A DNA stretch of 32,004 nt from Ruminococcus sp. Its GTDB lineage: Bacteria; Bacillota; Clostridia; Oscillospirales; Acutalibacteraceae. Position 1 is the stretch's first letter. Each line of letters begins with the position of its first letter. Of this stretch, positions 1-6,796 are shown piece after piece. The stretch is from contig JAFRBD010000086.1 in assembly GCA_017405065.1 (NCBI GenBank), positions 1-32,004 of the forward strand. Direction: 5' to 3'. A program made the position numbers and the translations under genes. A model generated the notes under the pieces. The model searched no databases and had not been told where the DNA came from. It worked only from the letters and a program-made list of their open reading frames with translations.

Positions 1-39
1 CATAATACCAATAATGGGGCTGTCGCGTTACTACAGTGA

Positions 40-84
40 AAAAAACCGAGGCTGTCACAGAATTATGTGTTCTGCGACAGCCCC
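40..84 (-). terminator. Rho-independent terminator of the HD-domain gene
   Basis: Read on the minus strand, GGCTGTCGCAGAA pairs with TTCTGTGACAGCC (13 pairs, one mismatch) around a 7-base loop. A run of Ts follows (the A-run at 41-45). It lies about 60 bases past the stop of the HD-domain gene. A further GGGGCTGTCGC at 16-26 could pair with 74-84 instead, so two nested hairpins compete for the same arm. Confidence 0.75.
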
Positions 85-142
85 TTTAATATCGTGTTTT
101 GTTTTGATGCAAAAGGTTTTTGACTGTTTAACTGTCGGATCA

Positions 143-712
143 TCATTCCGCCGTTCCCGCAAGTCCGATCTCTTCGGCGTGGGGGCGCATACCATCGATA
201 CAGACGGCGGCGACCTCGCTTACTTCCATACCGAGTATCCCGCAGCCCTGCTTGATCAGCTCGCGGTCGCACTTGGCGGCAAACTTTTTGTCCTTGAATT
301 TCTTCATAAAGCTCTTGGTGTTCAGGTCGGTTATGCCGTTTGGGCGCATCCTCGCGGCAGCCTGTATGATGCCTGTCAGCTCGTCGACCGTGAACAGGCT
401 CTTTTCCATATCGGTAAGCGGTTCGACGTCGGTGCATATGCCCCAGCCGTGACTCATGATTGCCCTCACATCCTCGGCGTCTACTCCCTCGGCGAGCAGC
501 TCTTTCTCCGTATGCCGAAGATGCTCGTCGGGATACTTCTCATAGTCGTAATCATGCAGATAGCCGACAGCCATCCAGCGCTCCTCGTCCGCGCCGAAGT
601 GGCGCGCCATAGCGCCCATAGCGTAGCATACGTTCAGCGAGTGGATTATCAGGTGCTCTTCGGTCACCATATCGCGATTGATCTCTTTTGCTCTTTCAAG
701 TGTAAGTTTCAT
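143..712 (-). CDS. HD-domain hydrolase family protein
   Basis: A 189-residue soluble protein of the HD superfamily, metal-dependent phosphohydrolases that often act on nucleotides or phosphate esters. What is visible: His24 in the first helix, the paired His53-Asp54 in the stretch YLHDYDYEKYP, and a later His88 in SHGWG, in the order expected for HD proteins. The ATG at 712 was preferred over the upstream ATG at 739 because an AGAGGAG site (719-725) lies six bases ahead of it and the protein then begins directly with the HD fold. There is no signal peptide or membrane segment. It is a single-gene unit followed by its own terminator. The substrate cannot be told from the sequence. Small HDIG-type proteins like this are often annotated only as 'HD domain protein', and I go no further. 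Confidence 0.85.
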   Translation of the reverse strand: MKLTLERAKEINRDMVTEEHLIIHSLNVCYAMGAMARHFGADEERWMAVGYLHDYDYEKYPDEHLRHTEKELLAEGVDAEDVRAIMSHGWGICTDVEPLTDMEKSLFTVDELTGIIQAAARMRPNGITDLNTKSFMKKFKDKKFAAKCDRELIKQGCGILGMEVSEVAAVCIDGMRPHAEEIGLAGTAE

Positions 713-868
713 TTCGTTCTCCTCTCTGTTATAATACACTTTAATAATATACTTTCAGTCGTTAACCGATCCTCTTATCATAAGCATTACTTTGGTAAAG
801 GTCGCTTTCATAATATACCATTGATCCGTATTTGTAAAGACAAACCGAAAAAAGCCGCCTCCCGCGTT

Positions 869-896
869 TTGACCTGACTATTGCGCTGATTATGAT
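869..896 (+). promoter_or_regulatory. SigA-type promoter for the GNAT gene
   Basis: TTGACC at 869-874, a 16-base spacer, then TATGAT at 891-896. It lies about 80 bases upstream of the acetyltransferase start and is the best housekeeping promoter match in this gap. Confidence 0.5.
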
Positions 897-977
897 AGAA
901 TAGCAGTAGCTTAACGGTATAATAGTATAGGCAATACCGGCTTATCGGTCGAGAATAATCATATCGGGGTAAGAAAA

Positions 978-1535
978 ATGGAATTGTATACCGAACGCCT
1001 GATCCTGCGCCCGTGGGTCGAATCGGACGCGCAGAGCTTATATGAATACGCTAAGGACGAGCGGATAGGTCCCGCCGCCGGATGGCCGGCGCATACCTGC
1101 GTTGAGAACAGCCGCTATATCATTATGACGTCTTTGTCGGTTCCGGAGACATACGCCGTCTGTCTGAAAGAGGATAATAAGGCTGTCGGCGCCGTCGGGC
1201 TGAAGATCGGCGGGCACAGCAGCTTTGGCTTGCCCGATACGGAAGCCGAGATCGGATATTGGATCGGCGTACCGTTCTGGGGTCGGGGGCTGATCCCCGA
1301 GGCTGTGAACGAGATCATACGCCGCGCCTTTGTCGATCTGCGACTTGAGACGCTGTGGTGCGGTTATTATGACGGCAACGAAAGGTCAAAGCGCGCTATG
1401 GAAAAATGCGGCTTCAGATATCATCATACAAAAAAAGATGTTCACCGGGCGCTGATGGGCGATTTCTGCACCGAGCACGTTACGCGGCTCACGAGAGAGG
1501 AATGGGAATCCCGGTCTGCCGCGGCGGGCGTATAA
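978..1535 (+). CDS. GNAT family N-acetyltransferase (RimJ/RimL type)
   Basis: A 185-residue acetyltransferase of the GNAT fold, close to the RimJ/RimL group that transfers acetyl from acetyl-CoA to an amine, often a protein N-terminus or a small molecule. The sequence opens with the usual TERLILRPW strand. It carries the acetyl-CoA pyrophosphate loop around residues 94-110 (GYWIGVPFWGRGLIPEA) and ends with the NERSKRAMEKCGF helix typical of the family. Length is normal. The ribosome site is weak (GGGG about 9 bases upstream), but no better start exists. It appears to be transcribed alone. The acceptor substrate is unknown; such genes are scattered and often multi-copy in gut Firmicutes. Confidence 0.88.
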   Translation: MELYTERLILRPWVESDAQSLYEYAKDERIGPAAGWPAHTCVENSRYIIMTSLSVPETYAVCLKEDNKAVGAVGLKIGGHSSFGLPDTEAEIGYWIGVPFWGRGLIPEAVNEIIRRAFVDLRLETLWCGYYDGNERSKRAMEKCGFRYHHTKKDVHRALMGDFCTEHVTRLTREEWESRSAAAGV

Positions 1536-1638
1536 AAAACGGATCCGCTCAAAATGATCTTTCGTCAATATTCTGACAGCGATATCGTACGCCGGCTGAT
1601 TTTTATAGTTTTTTTCAGAAAACAAACCCGTCGATAGA

Positions 1639-1667
1639 TAGACAAAGAATAATAATTGTGTTAGAAT
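1639..1667 (+). promoter_or_regulatory. SigA-type promoter for the alpha/beta hydrolase
   Basis: TAGACA at 1639-1644, a 17-base spacer and TAGAAT at 1662-1667, leaving a leader of about 100 bases before the hydrolase start. Confidence 0.5.
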
Positions 1668-1773
1668 AAACGGCAGAGGATCAAACTGATAATTCTCTCC
1701 CGCAAATCATACAAGCGATGGTTCAAGGCAAAAGACGGAACTATCAAAAACTCATTTATCAGGAGGAAGCATT

Positions 1774-2595
1774 ATGAGTTATTTTACACTTAAAGACGGA
1801 CAAAAACTGTATTACGAGGACAAGGGACACGGCGATGAAACACTGATAATGATGCACGGCTGGACAAGTTCTCACGAAATATATGTTCAGCCTGCCGAGT
1901 CTCTGCAGGAGCAGGCAAGATGTATCATATACGATCATCGCGGACACGGAAAAAGCAAAGATGCTAACAGCGGGAGCCCCACTATGGAAACGCTCGCCGG
2001 CGATCTGAACGAGATCATTCAGGGGCTTTCTCTCTCAAACGTGACTCTGCTGGGCTGGTCCATGGGCGCAGGCGTGGTATTGAATTATGTGCGTCTTTTC
2101 GGATGCGGCGCACTTAAGCGGATCATACTCTGCGACATGACGCCCAAGCAGCTCAATGACGACGAATGGAAGCTCGGGCTGTATCAGGGCAGATATACTA
2201 AAGAAGATATGGAGCGCGACGCCGGTAAGGATTTTTACACTCTGTATAAGGAGTTCGCCGTTGCCGCTGTTCCCAAACTGAAGAAAATACCCGGCTTCCT
2301 TCTGAAGAAGCCGCTCAAAGAGATTATAGCAAAGTGCGACGAGTCGGTTCTCAGAAGTCTGGGCTCTTCCATGAAGCTGCAGGATAACCGTCCGGCGGTG
2401 GAACAGATCACGGTTCCGGTCACATATTTCTACGCTGATCCGGGCTCGCTTTTTTCGCCGAAGCTCGCGGACTGGTACAGGGAGCACATTCCGACGCAGT
2501 ATGACGCCGTTTGCTTCCCCGAAAGCACGCACATGCTGGTCAGCGACTATCCCGAGAAGTTCGCTCAAGAGGTAAGCAAAGTTCTCTGTCACTAA
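1774..2595 (+). CDS. Alpha/beta hydrolase
   Basis: A 273-residue alpha/beta-hydrolase-fold enzyme. The nucleophile elbow GWSMG places the catalytic serine at residue 96. The oxyanion-hole motif HGWTS is at residues 28-32. The acid is probably Asp222 (YADPGSLF) and the base His253 (ESTHML), so the triad is complete. A perfect AGGAGG (1761-1766) lies seven bases before the ATG. There is no signal peptide, so it is cytoplasmic. The DHRGHGKS stretch near residue 54 is typical of the esterase, haloperoxidase and carboxylesterase branch. The family covers esters, lactones, epoxides and more, and the natural substrate cannot be predicted. It stands alone between its own promoter and terminator. Confidence 0.9.
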   Translation: MSYFTLKDGQKLYYEDKGHGDETLIMMHGWTSSHEIYVQPAESLQEQARCIIYDHRGHGKSKDANSGSPTMETLAGDLNEIIQGLSLSNVTLLGWSMGAGVVLNYVRLFGCGALKRIILCDMTPKQLNDDEWKLGLYQGRYTKEDMERDAGKDFYTLYKEFAVAAVPKLKKIPGFLLKKPLKEIIAKCDESVLRSLGSSMKLQDNRPAVEQITVPVTYFYADPGSLFSPKLADWYREHIPTQYDAVCFPESTHMLVSDYPEKFAQEVSKVLCH

Positions 2596-2684
2596 GCGCC
2601 TCAGTCCCGCGGGGCGAAAGACAGGCTGAATCCCGCGGAGTTCACAGCGTCCGCATGGGCTGAATATTCAATAGTTTCTTAATC

Positions 2685-2725
2685 AAGGCAACACTGCGGA
2701 TCATCCGGTGTTGCCTACTTTTAAT
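2685..2725 (+). terminator. Rho-independent terminator after the hydrolase
   Basis: AGGCAACAC at 2686-2694 pairs with GTGTTGCCT at 2708-2716. A second inner stem is CGGAT with ATCCG. A T-rich tail (ACTTTTAATCATTT) follows. It ends the hydrolase unit about 90 bases after the stop codon. Confidence 0.75.
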
Positions 2726-2825
2726 CATTTGTGTCAATAAACTGTTGTAATCTATATATTTATTGATGTATCCCCACAATGTAACATCTTTTTTATAAGA
2801 AGATTGTTATAATCTCTTATTATGG

Positions 2826-3065
2826 AAGGGATATCAACGCTGTACATGGACGTCACATGGCAAAAAAAGAATAGTTTGGCGATGTGTTAACCGTGTCGAT
2901 TACGGGAAAAAGTATTGTAAAGAATCACCGACAATTGGAGAAAGCGTTATTCAAAGATCAATTATGGATGCTGTAAAGCTGGTAGCCATGAGAAATAGTA
3001 ATCTGTTAAAGATCCTGCGAACGCAGATCTCAATGAATCTAAAGTGTGAGAACAACGTTGATTGA
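2826..3065 (+). pseudogene. Serine recombinase fragment (zinc-ribbon and C-terminal end only)
   Basis: One reading frame here (codons starting at 2829, stop at 3063-3065) reads GYQRCTWTSHGKKRIVWRC, then VNRVDYGKKYCKESPTI, then GESVIQRSIMDAVKLVA. This is the zinc-ribbon and following helix of large serine recombinases (resolvase/invertase relatives of phages, ICEs and integrative elements). In the family this pattern runs TW, then KKxxWRC, then R, YGxKYC, SPTI and an I..A helix. The N-terminal catalytic resolvase domain and the recombinase domain are absent, and no start codon or ribosome site fits. It is therefore a dead 3' remnant of about 80 codons. It lies directly next to the IS-like remnants that follow, marking an old integration or excision scar. 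It is too short and too diverged at the ends for standard gene calling. Confidence 0.75.
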
Positions 3066-3069
3066 AGAG

Positions 3070-3110
3070 CCTGTTGATATCCGAACCCTTCAAAATCGGA
3101 CATCAGCAGG
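3070..3110. repeat. IS-end-like hairpin repeat, copy 1
   Basis: The core at 3079-3101 reads ATCCGAACCCTTCA, then AAA, then TCGGAC. Read on the minus strand it resembles the right terminal repeat of IS150-group IS3 elements (GTCC, an A/T stretch, GGGT). The arms extend outward, CCTG with CAGG and TGAT with ATCA, to form a 15-pair stem with two imperfect positions and an 11-base loop. A second copy lies 147 bases downstream in the same orientation. Confidence 0.65.
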
Positions 3111-3220
3111 CCGCTTCATTTCAGTTAGATTTTATGCGGTTTTTCGGAGGGTAAAACGTTTTTTGTATTCGGACACGAAATTCAAAACTCTTAAAAACAG
3201 ATACATAATAATAAAAAAAG

Positions 3221-3253
3221 GACAAATCCGAACCCTTCATTTTCGGACTGTCA
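3221..3253. repeat. IS-end-like hairpin repeat, copy 2
   Basis: The core at 3226-3248 matches the first copy except for the three central bases (TTT instead of AAA). The TCCGA/TCGGA arms are kept and extend to GAC/GTC. It lies directly at the stop codon of the IS3-type transposase fragment, where the right end of such an element belongs. Confidence 0.65.
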
Positions 3254-3475
3254 GTTTGAATAATCCCCATGTTTACTGAAATAATCTTTTTCTTTTTCGT
3301 TTGGAGTCTTGTAACGGTTCTTTGAATGTGGTCTGTTTTCGTTATAGTACTCGATGTAATTATCAACCCCTGTTCTGAAATCTTTTTCGGAGTTGTACTT
3401 CGTTCGGTATAGTTCCTCGCGCTTCATATTTGCAAAGAAGCTCTCAACTACCGAGTTATCATATCCCGATAAATC
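3251..3475 (-). pseudogene. IS3-family transposase (OrfB) C-terminal fragment
   Basis: The minus-strand frame ending at the TGA at 3251-3253 reads FDLSGYDNSVVESFF, ANMKREELYRTKYNSEKD, FRTGVDNYIEYYNENRPH, then SKNRYKTPNEKEKDYFSK. This is the end of the rve integrase core of IS3-family OrfB transposases. The last catalytic Glu of the DDE triad is in VVESFF, and the family's closing YNxxRPH and TPxE motifs follow. The frame is cut at an in-frame stop just upstream of the Asp-Glu stretch, so about three quarters of OrfB and all of OrfA are missing. The natural C-terminus and adjacent terminal repeat are kept. It is a non-functional remnant. Confidence 0.85.
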
Positions 3476-3479
3476 AAAT

Positions 3480-3612
3480 TCATCTGATTAAATGTATAGA
3501 TGTAATTATATCTAATCTGACGCGTTTTATCAAGAGGTTCTCGGAATAATGCAATCATATACTCTTTGAGAATTTGCTGCTGAAAAAATACAATGAAATA
3601 ATAAAATAGATA
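3480..3612. other. AT-rich spacer with no recognised gene
   Basis: Between the transposase fragment and the protease promoter I see no convincing gene, repeat or RNA. A minus-strand open frame of about 97 codons crosses it but overlaps the protease start, lacks a ribosome site and matches nothing I know. Confidence 0.5.
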
Positions 3613-3641
3613 TTGCCGATCGGTGAGTTTGATGATAAAAT
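3613..3641 (+). promoter_or_regulatory. Candidate SigA promoter for the dockerin protease
   Basis: TTGCCG at 3613-3618, a 17-base spacer and TAAAAT at 3636-3641, about 40 bases before the start codon. Confidence 0.45.
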
Positions 3642-3682
3642 ATACATGATAAAACACCGAAAAAATCATTGGAGGTAATCTT

Positions 3683-6277
3683 ATGAAGCAACTGACAAAA
3701 GCGGTCGGCGTGATCCTGTCGATCGTTATATGTTTAGGCATGGTTATGATCGCTCCCGTTCAGGCAGGAGCTACGGCACCGACGCGCACGGTCATGCTGT
3801 ACTGTATCGGCTCGGATCTGGAGCAGGACAGCGGGTATGCGACAAATACCTTTATCGGCGCGATGGAAGCGGAATATGACGAAAACGTCAGCTTTATCGT
3901 GATGACGGGCGGAACAAAGAAATGGTTTACCCCCTCGGAGTATCTCAGCGGCGCCGAAAAAATAGACCCGTCGTATAATCAGGTCTGGAAGCTCGAGGGC
4001 AAACGGGGGGAGGAAGCTCACGGCAAAATGACCCTGCTCAAAGAAACGGGAATAGAGGGCTACGGAAAAACCTCGATGGCGAAGCCCGCGACGCTCACCG
4101 CTTTTATGAATTACTGTTATGAAAATTATCCGTCAGACAGCTACGACCTGATCCTTTGGGATCACGGCGGCGGCCCCGCCTACGGCTTCGGATACGACAG
4201 CCGCGGCGACGATCTCAGCATGAGCGAGACCGCCAAGGCTTTTTCCGAAAGCGAGCTGATCCAAAGCAATAAAAAGCTGGACATGGTGATATACGACTGC
4301 TGCCTTATGGGCAACACCGAGATGATAGCCGCGCTGGGCGACTACGCCGATTATTTCATATGCTCTCCCGAGGAGGTGCCGGGCGGCGGTATCGACCACA
4401 AAATCTGGCTGGACGCGGTTAAGGCTGAGCCTTCCCTGAGCGGAGCCGAGATAGGCAAATTGATCGCCGACGACTTTGTCGATACCTACGATGATCCCGA
4501 GGAGGACGGCAAAAGCGCGGTCATGGCTGTAGTGGACACAGAGAAATACAAGGCGCAAATGCTTCCCTTGCTCAACGAGCTGAGCGCGATTCTGCTGGAT
4601 GAAGCGACCGTGCGCGGCGAAAACGGGCTGTATAACTTTTACGACGAGATATATTCATCCGGCGCGGCATACGAGTTTGGCAGCGAGGATTACAGCCTTT
4701 TTGATCTTGAGAGTATCGTGTCGCCTTTGAGCTGTCAGCAGCTTGAAAGAAACGACAGCGACGCGGAGCTTTCCAACCGCTATACCGTTGCGGCAGAAGC
4801 GATTTTTGATATGATCGCAGAAGGCGACGCGGTGTATTTCGGCAGATCTGAGTCTATTACTTCAACCGCAGAGAACAGGAACCTGCGGAATAAAAACGGC
4901 GTTTTTTCGCGGATCGGCGATGAACCCGCTGTTGTGCATCCGACGGGCTTGAGCGTGTTTTATCCCTCGGGCGATATCGCGACGACGTATGATTATATCA
5001 TGGCTGTGCAGGAAACACTCGAAGGGATGCAAGACGGGGAGGCAAAGACCTTTTTAACGCGGTACGCTTCGGCTGCGGCGTGCTATTCCCTGATAACGGA
5101 GTTCGGCATAACCGTATCGGAGCTTGCCGCCGAGGGAACAGAGGAGATCACTTACGATACGGTAACAGACCGTTTGGATCAGGAATGGACATATGAAAAC
5201 TATACTTCTCCCGTCATCAGCTTCTTGGGCGAATACGTCTTTTCGGACAGCGACGAAGCAGAAGCATATCTTGCCGAGATAGTAGCGCAGCAGGCAAATG
5301 ACAGCGTGACTTGTGACGATATAAGTGTAAATGACGGCAGAGTGACCATATCGAATGCGTCAACGCAGGCGCTTACAAGCATAAGCTCCGCCGCAGTCAT
5401 AAAGGGCGCTCCGTCGTGCTTGGAATTCAAAATGCTGCTCAGCCTATACGGTTACAGCTATATGCACAGAGATAAGTATTTCCCGAGCGGCTTATTCTTC
5501 ACTTTAAGCAGTACTACCGTCAGCAGATTTGAAACGGAAGCCGATTCGTTCACAGTCGGGCTTCAAAAATCTCCCGAAACCGTTTTTGCGGTTTATGACA
5601 GCAAAGGCAGCCCTCACATAGCCGATTTGCGGTTTACAAACGCCTCGCATACGGCGGGTTATATCCCTCTGGTGGTTTTGAAGGGCTATATCAATGAGGA
5701 AATTTACTATCTGTATGTCAGCAAAACAGAGGACGGCTGGCAGATCGACGGGCTCTCCGGAGAGATTGGCGGCTCCTATATCCCGATGGACAGCGAGGTA
5801 TTCACCCACGAGAGAGATGAGATCGCTTACACGACGGTATCTTCCATGACCGACGCGGTGAACGGCGAAACGACGCTCCTGCCGATCAGCGATTTCTGCC
5901 ACCTCGACAATTCGACTGCGGATTGGGGAATGACGATATGTGAGCTGCCCCTCAGCGAACTGCCCGAGCCCTATACCTATGAGCCGTATTATACGCTGAC
6001 GGATATTTACGGCAGCACGATCGACATAACCGATTCTGTGCAGCGCGCCGAAGCCGGCGTTCTGTTGGGCGATGCAAACCTCGACGGCGTGGTGGATATC
6101 ACCGACGCGACGACGATCCAGCGTTATGACGCAAGGATGATCGTGCTGACCGACGAAGCTTTGCGACCTGCCGACGTTGACCGTGACGGCGACGCATGCA
6201 TCATCGACGCAACCTATATCCAGCGCTGGGAGCTGAAAATGAAAACTCCCGAGGGAATCGGTGAGCCGATAAGATAA
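3683..6277 (+). CDS. Secreted clostripain-family (C11) cysteine protease with C-terminal dockerin
   Basis: An 864-residue exported protein. Residues 1-30 form a signal peptide (KQ..K start, long hydrophobic core, cut near VQAGA). Residues about 34-480 match peptidase family C11 (clostripain). The catalytic His161 is in LWDHGGG and the catalytic Cys is in YDCCLMG, most likely Cys207. Clostripain relatives cleave after basic residues, but specificity here is unproven. Residues about 480-790 form a region I do not recognise. Residues 796-853 are a type I dockerin with two Ca2+-binding repeats (GDANLDGVVDITDA and DVDRDGDACIIDA), each followed by an IQR helix. Dockerins plug into cohesins on scaffoldins, so this enzyme is expected to join an extracellular complex such as a cellulosome or amylosome. 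GGAGG at 3671-3675 supports the start. No cohesin or scaffoldin gene is in the window. Confidence 0.92.
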   Translation: MKQLTKAVGVILSIVICLGMVMIAPVQAGATAPTRTVMLYCIGSDLEQDSGYATNTFIGAMEAEYDENVSFIVMTGGTKKWFTPSEYLSGAEKIDPSYNQVWKLEGKRGEEAHGKMTLLKETGIEGYGKTSMAKPATLTAFMNYCYENYPSDSYDLILWDHGGGPAYGFGYDSRGDDLSMSETAKAFSESELIQSNKKLDMVIYDCCLMGNTEMIAALGDYADYFICSPEEVPGGGIDHKIWLDAVKAEPSLSGAEIGKLIADDFVDTYDDPEEDGKSAVMAVVDTEKYKAQMLPLLNELSAILLDEATVRGENGLYNFYDEIYSSGAAYEFGSEDYSLFDLESIVSPLSCQQLERNDSDAELSNRYTVAAEAIFDMIAEGDAVYFGRSESITSTAENRNLRNKNGVFSRIGDEPAVVHPTGLSVFYPSGDIATTYDYIMAVQETLEGMQDGEAKTFLTRYASAAACYSLITEFGITVSELAAEGTEEITYDTVTDRLDQEWTYENYTSPVISFLGEYVFSDSDEAEAYLAEIVAQQANDSVTCDDISVNDGRVTISNASTQALTSISSAAVIKGAPSCLEFKMLLSLYGYSYMHRDKYFPSGLFFTLSSTTVSRFETEADSFTVGLQKSPETVFAVYDSKGSPHIADLRFTNASHTAGYIPLVVLKGYINEEIYYLYVSKTEDGWQIDGLSGEIGGSYIPMDSEVFTHERDEIAYTTVSSMTDAVNGETTLLPISDFCHLDNSTADWGMTICELPLSELPEPYTYEPYYTLTDIYGSTIDITDSVQRAEAGVLLGDANLDGVVDITDATTIQRYDARMIVLTDEALRPADVDRDGDACIIDATYIQRWELKMKTPEGIGEPIR

Positions 6278-6306
6278 CATAACCGGAATATTATCATCAA
6301 GTGATC

Positions 6307-6342
6307 GGAACAGCGGGGATTTTCCTCGCTGTTCCTTTGTTT
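6307..6342 (+). terminator. Rho-independent terminator of the dockerin protease
   Basis: GGAACAGCG at 6307-6315 pairs with CGCTGTTCC at 6327-6335, with an inner GGA/TCC, followed by TTTGTTT. It sits between two converging genes. The minus side has no T-run, so termination of the polymerase cassette is less certain. Confidence 0.8.
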
Positions 6343-6343
6343 A

Positions 6344-6796
6344 TCAGAACATAATATTGATCGTTTTACTGATTGAAATATCTACTGTTGGAATTCGTTT
6401 GTCCTCTATGCTTTCAGAACCGTAGAATATCAGCTTTTTATTGATGATATCGACCTTCTTGATAATACCTGTCAGCGTTTCATAGCTGCCGCCTTGCTTA
6501 TGCCGGTCGGGCTTGAAATAGGTGACGCTGACGGTCGGATGCTCGCCGTTTGCGATCCTGTCGGATATCTCGCCGATCACCGCGTTGATGAGGTCGATCT
6601 CGTTTTCGGATAATTCGATCTCGCCGTCGGTTATTCTTGATTCCTCCGCGACCATATCTTCGTAACCGCTGAGCGCCTTGTAGGAAGCAAACTGCGCCGC
6701 GCGGTCGTATAAGCTCATGTGTTTTCTTGCGGCGCTTTGATGATGGGGGAGATCGATGATATCCGCGTATACGCTCCTTGCGTTTTTATCAGTCAT
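6344..6796 (-). CDS. YolD-like family protein
   Basis: A 150-residue small soluble protein. Its N-terminal half has the YolD-family pattern: YADIIDLPHHQSAARKHMS, then DRAAQFASYKALSGYED. YolD-like proteins are regularly found beside Y-family polymerases of the UmuC/UvrX type in Firmicutes and their plasmids and phages, and are thought to be UmuD-like partners. Its ATG overlaps the polymerase stop codon as TGATG, so the two are translationally coupled. The C-terminal half (residues about 85-150, starting HPTVSVTYF) is beta-rich and contains no motif I know. The role in translesion synthesis is inferred from family and context rather than from catalytic residues. Confidence 0.85.
   Translation of the reverse strand: MTDKNARSVYADIIDLPHHQSAARKHMSLYDRAAQFASYKALSGYEDMVAEESRITDGEIELSENEIDLINAVIGEISDRIANGEHPTVSVTYFKPDRHKQGGSYETLTGIIKKVDIINKKLIFYGSESIEDKRIPTVDISISKTINIMF

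Noticed and set aside
14-877. A 287-codon plus-strand open frame at the left edge
   Set aside because: It runs antisense through the HD-domain gene, its terminator and its promoter region, and has no family features.
1536-1620. Possible terminator after the GNAT gene
   Set aside because: T-runs are present, but the only inverted repeats are four to five bases long.
3448-3741. A 97-codon minus-strand open frame
   Set aside because: Overlaps the start of the protease and the transposase fragment, has no ribosome site and no recognisable domain.
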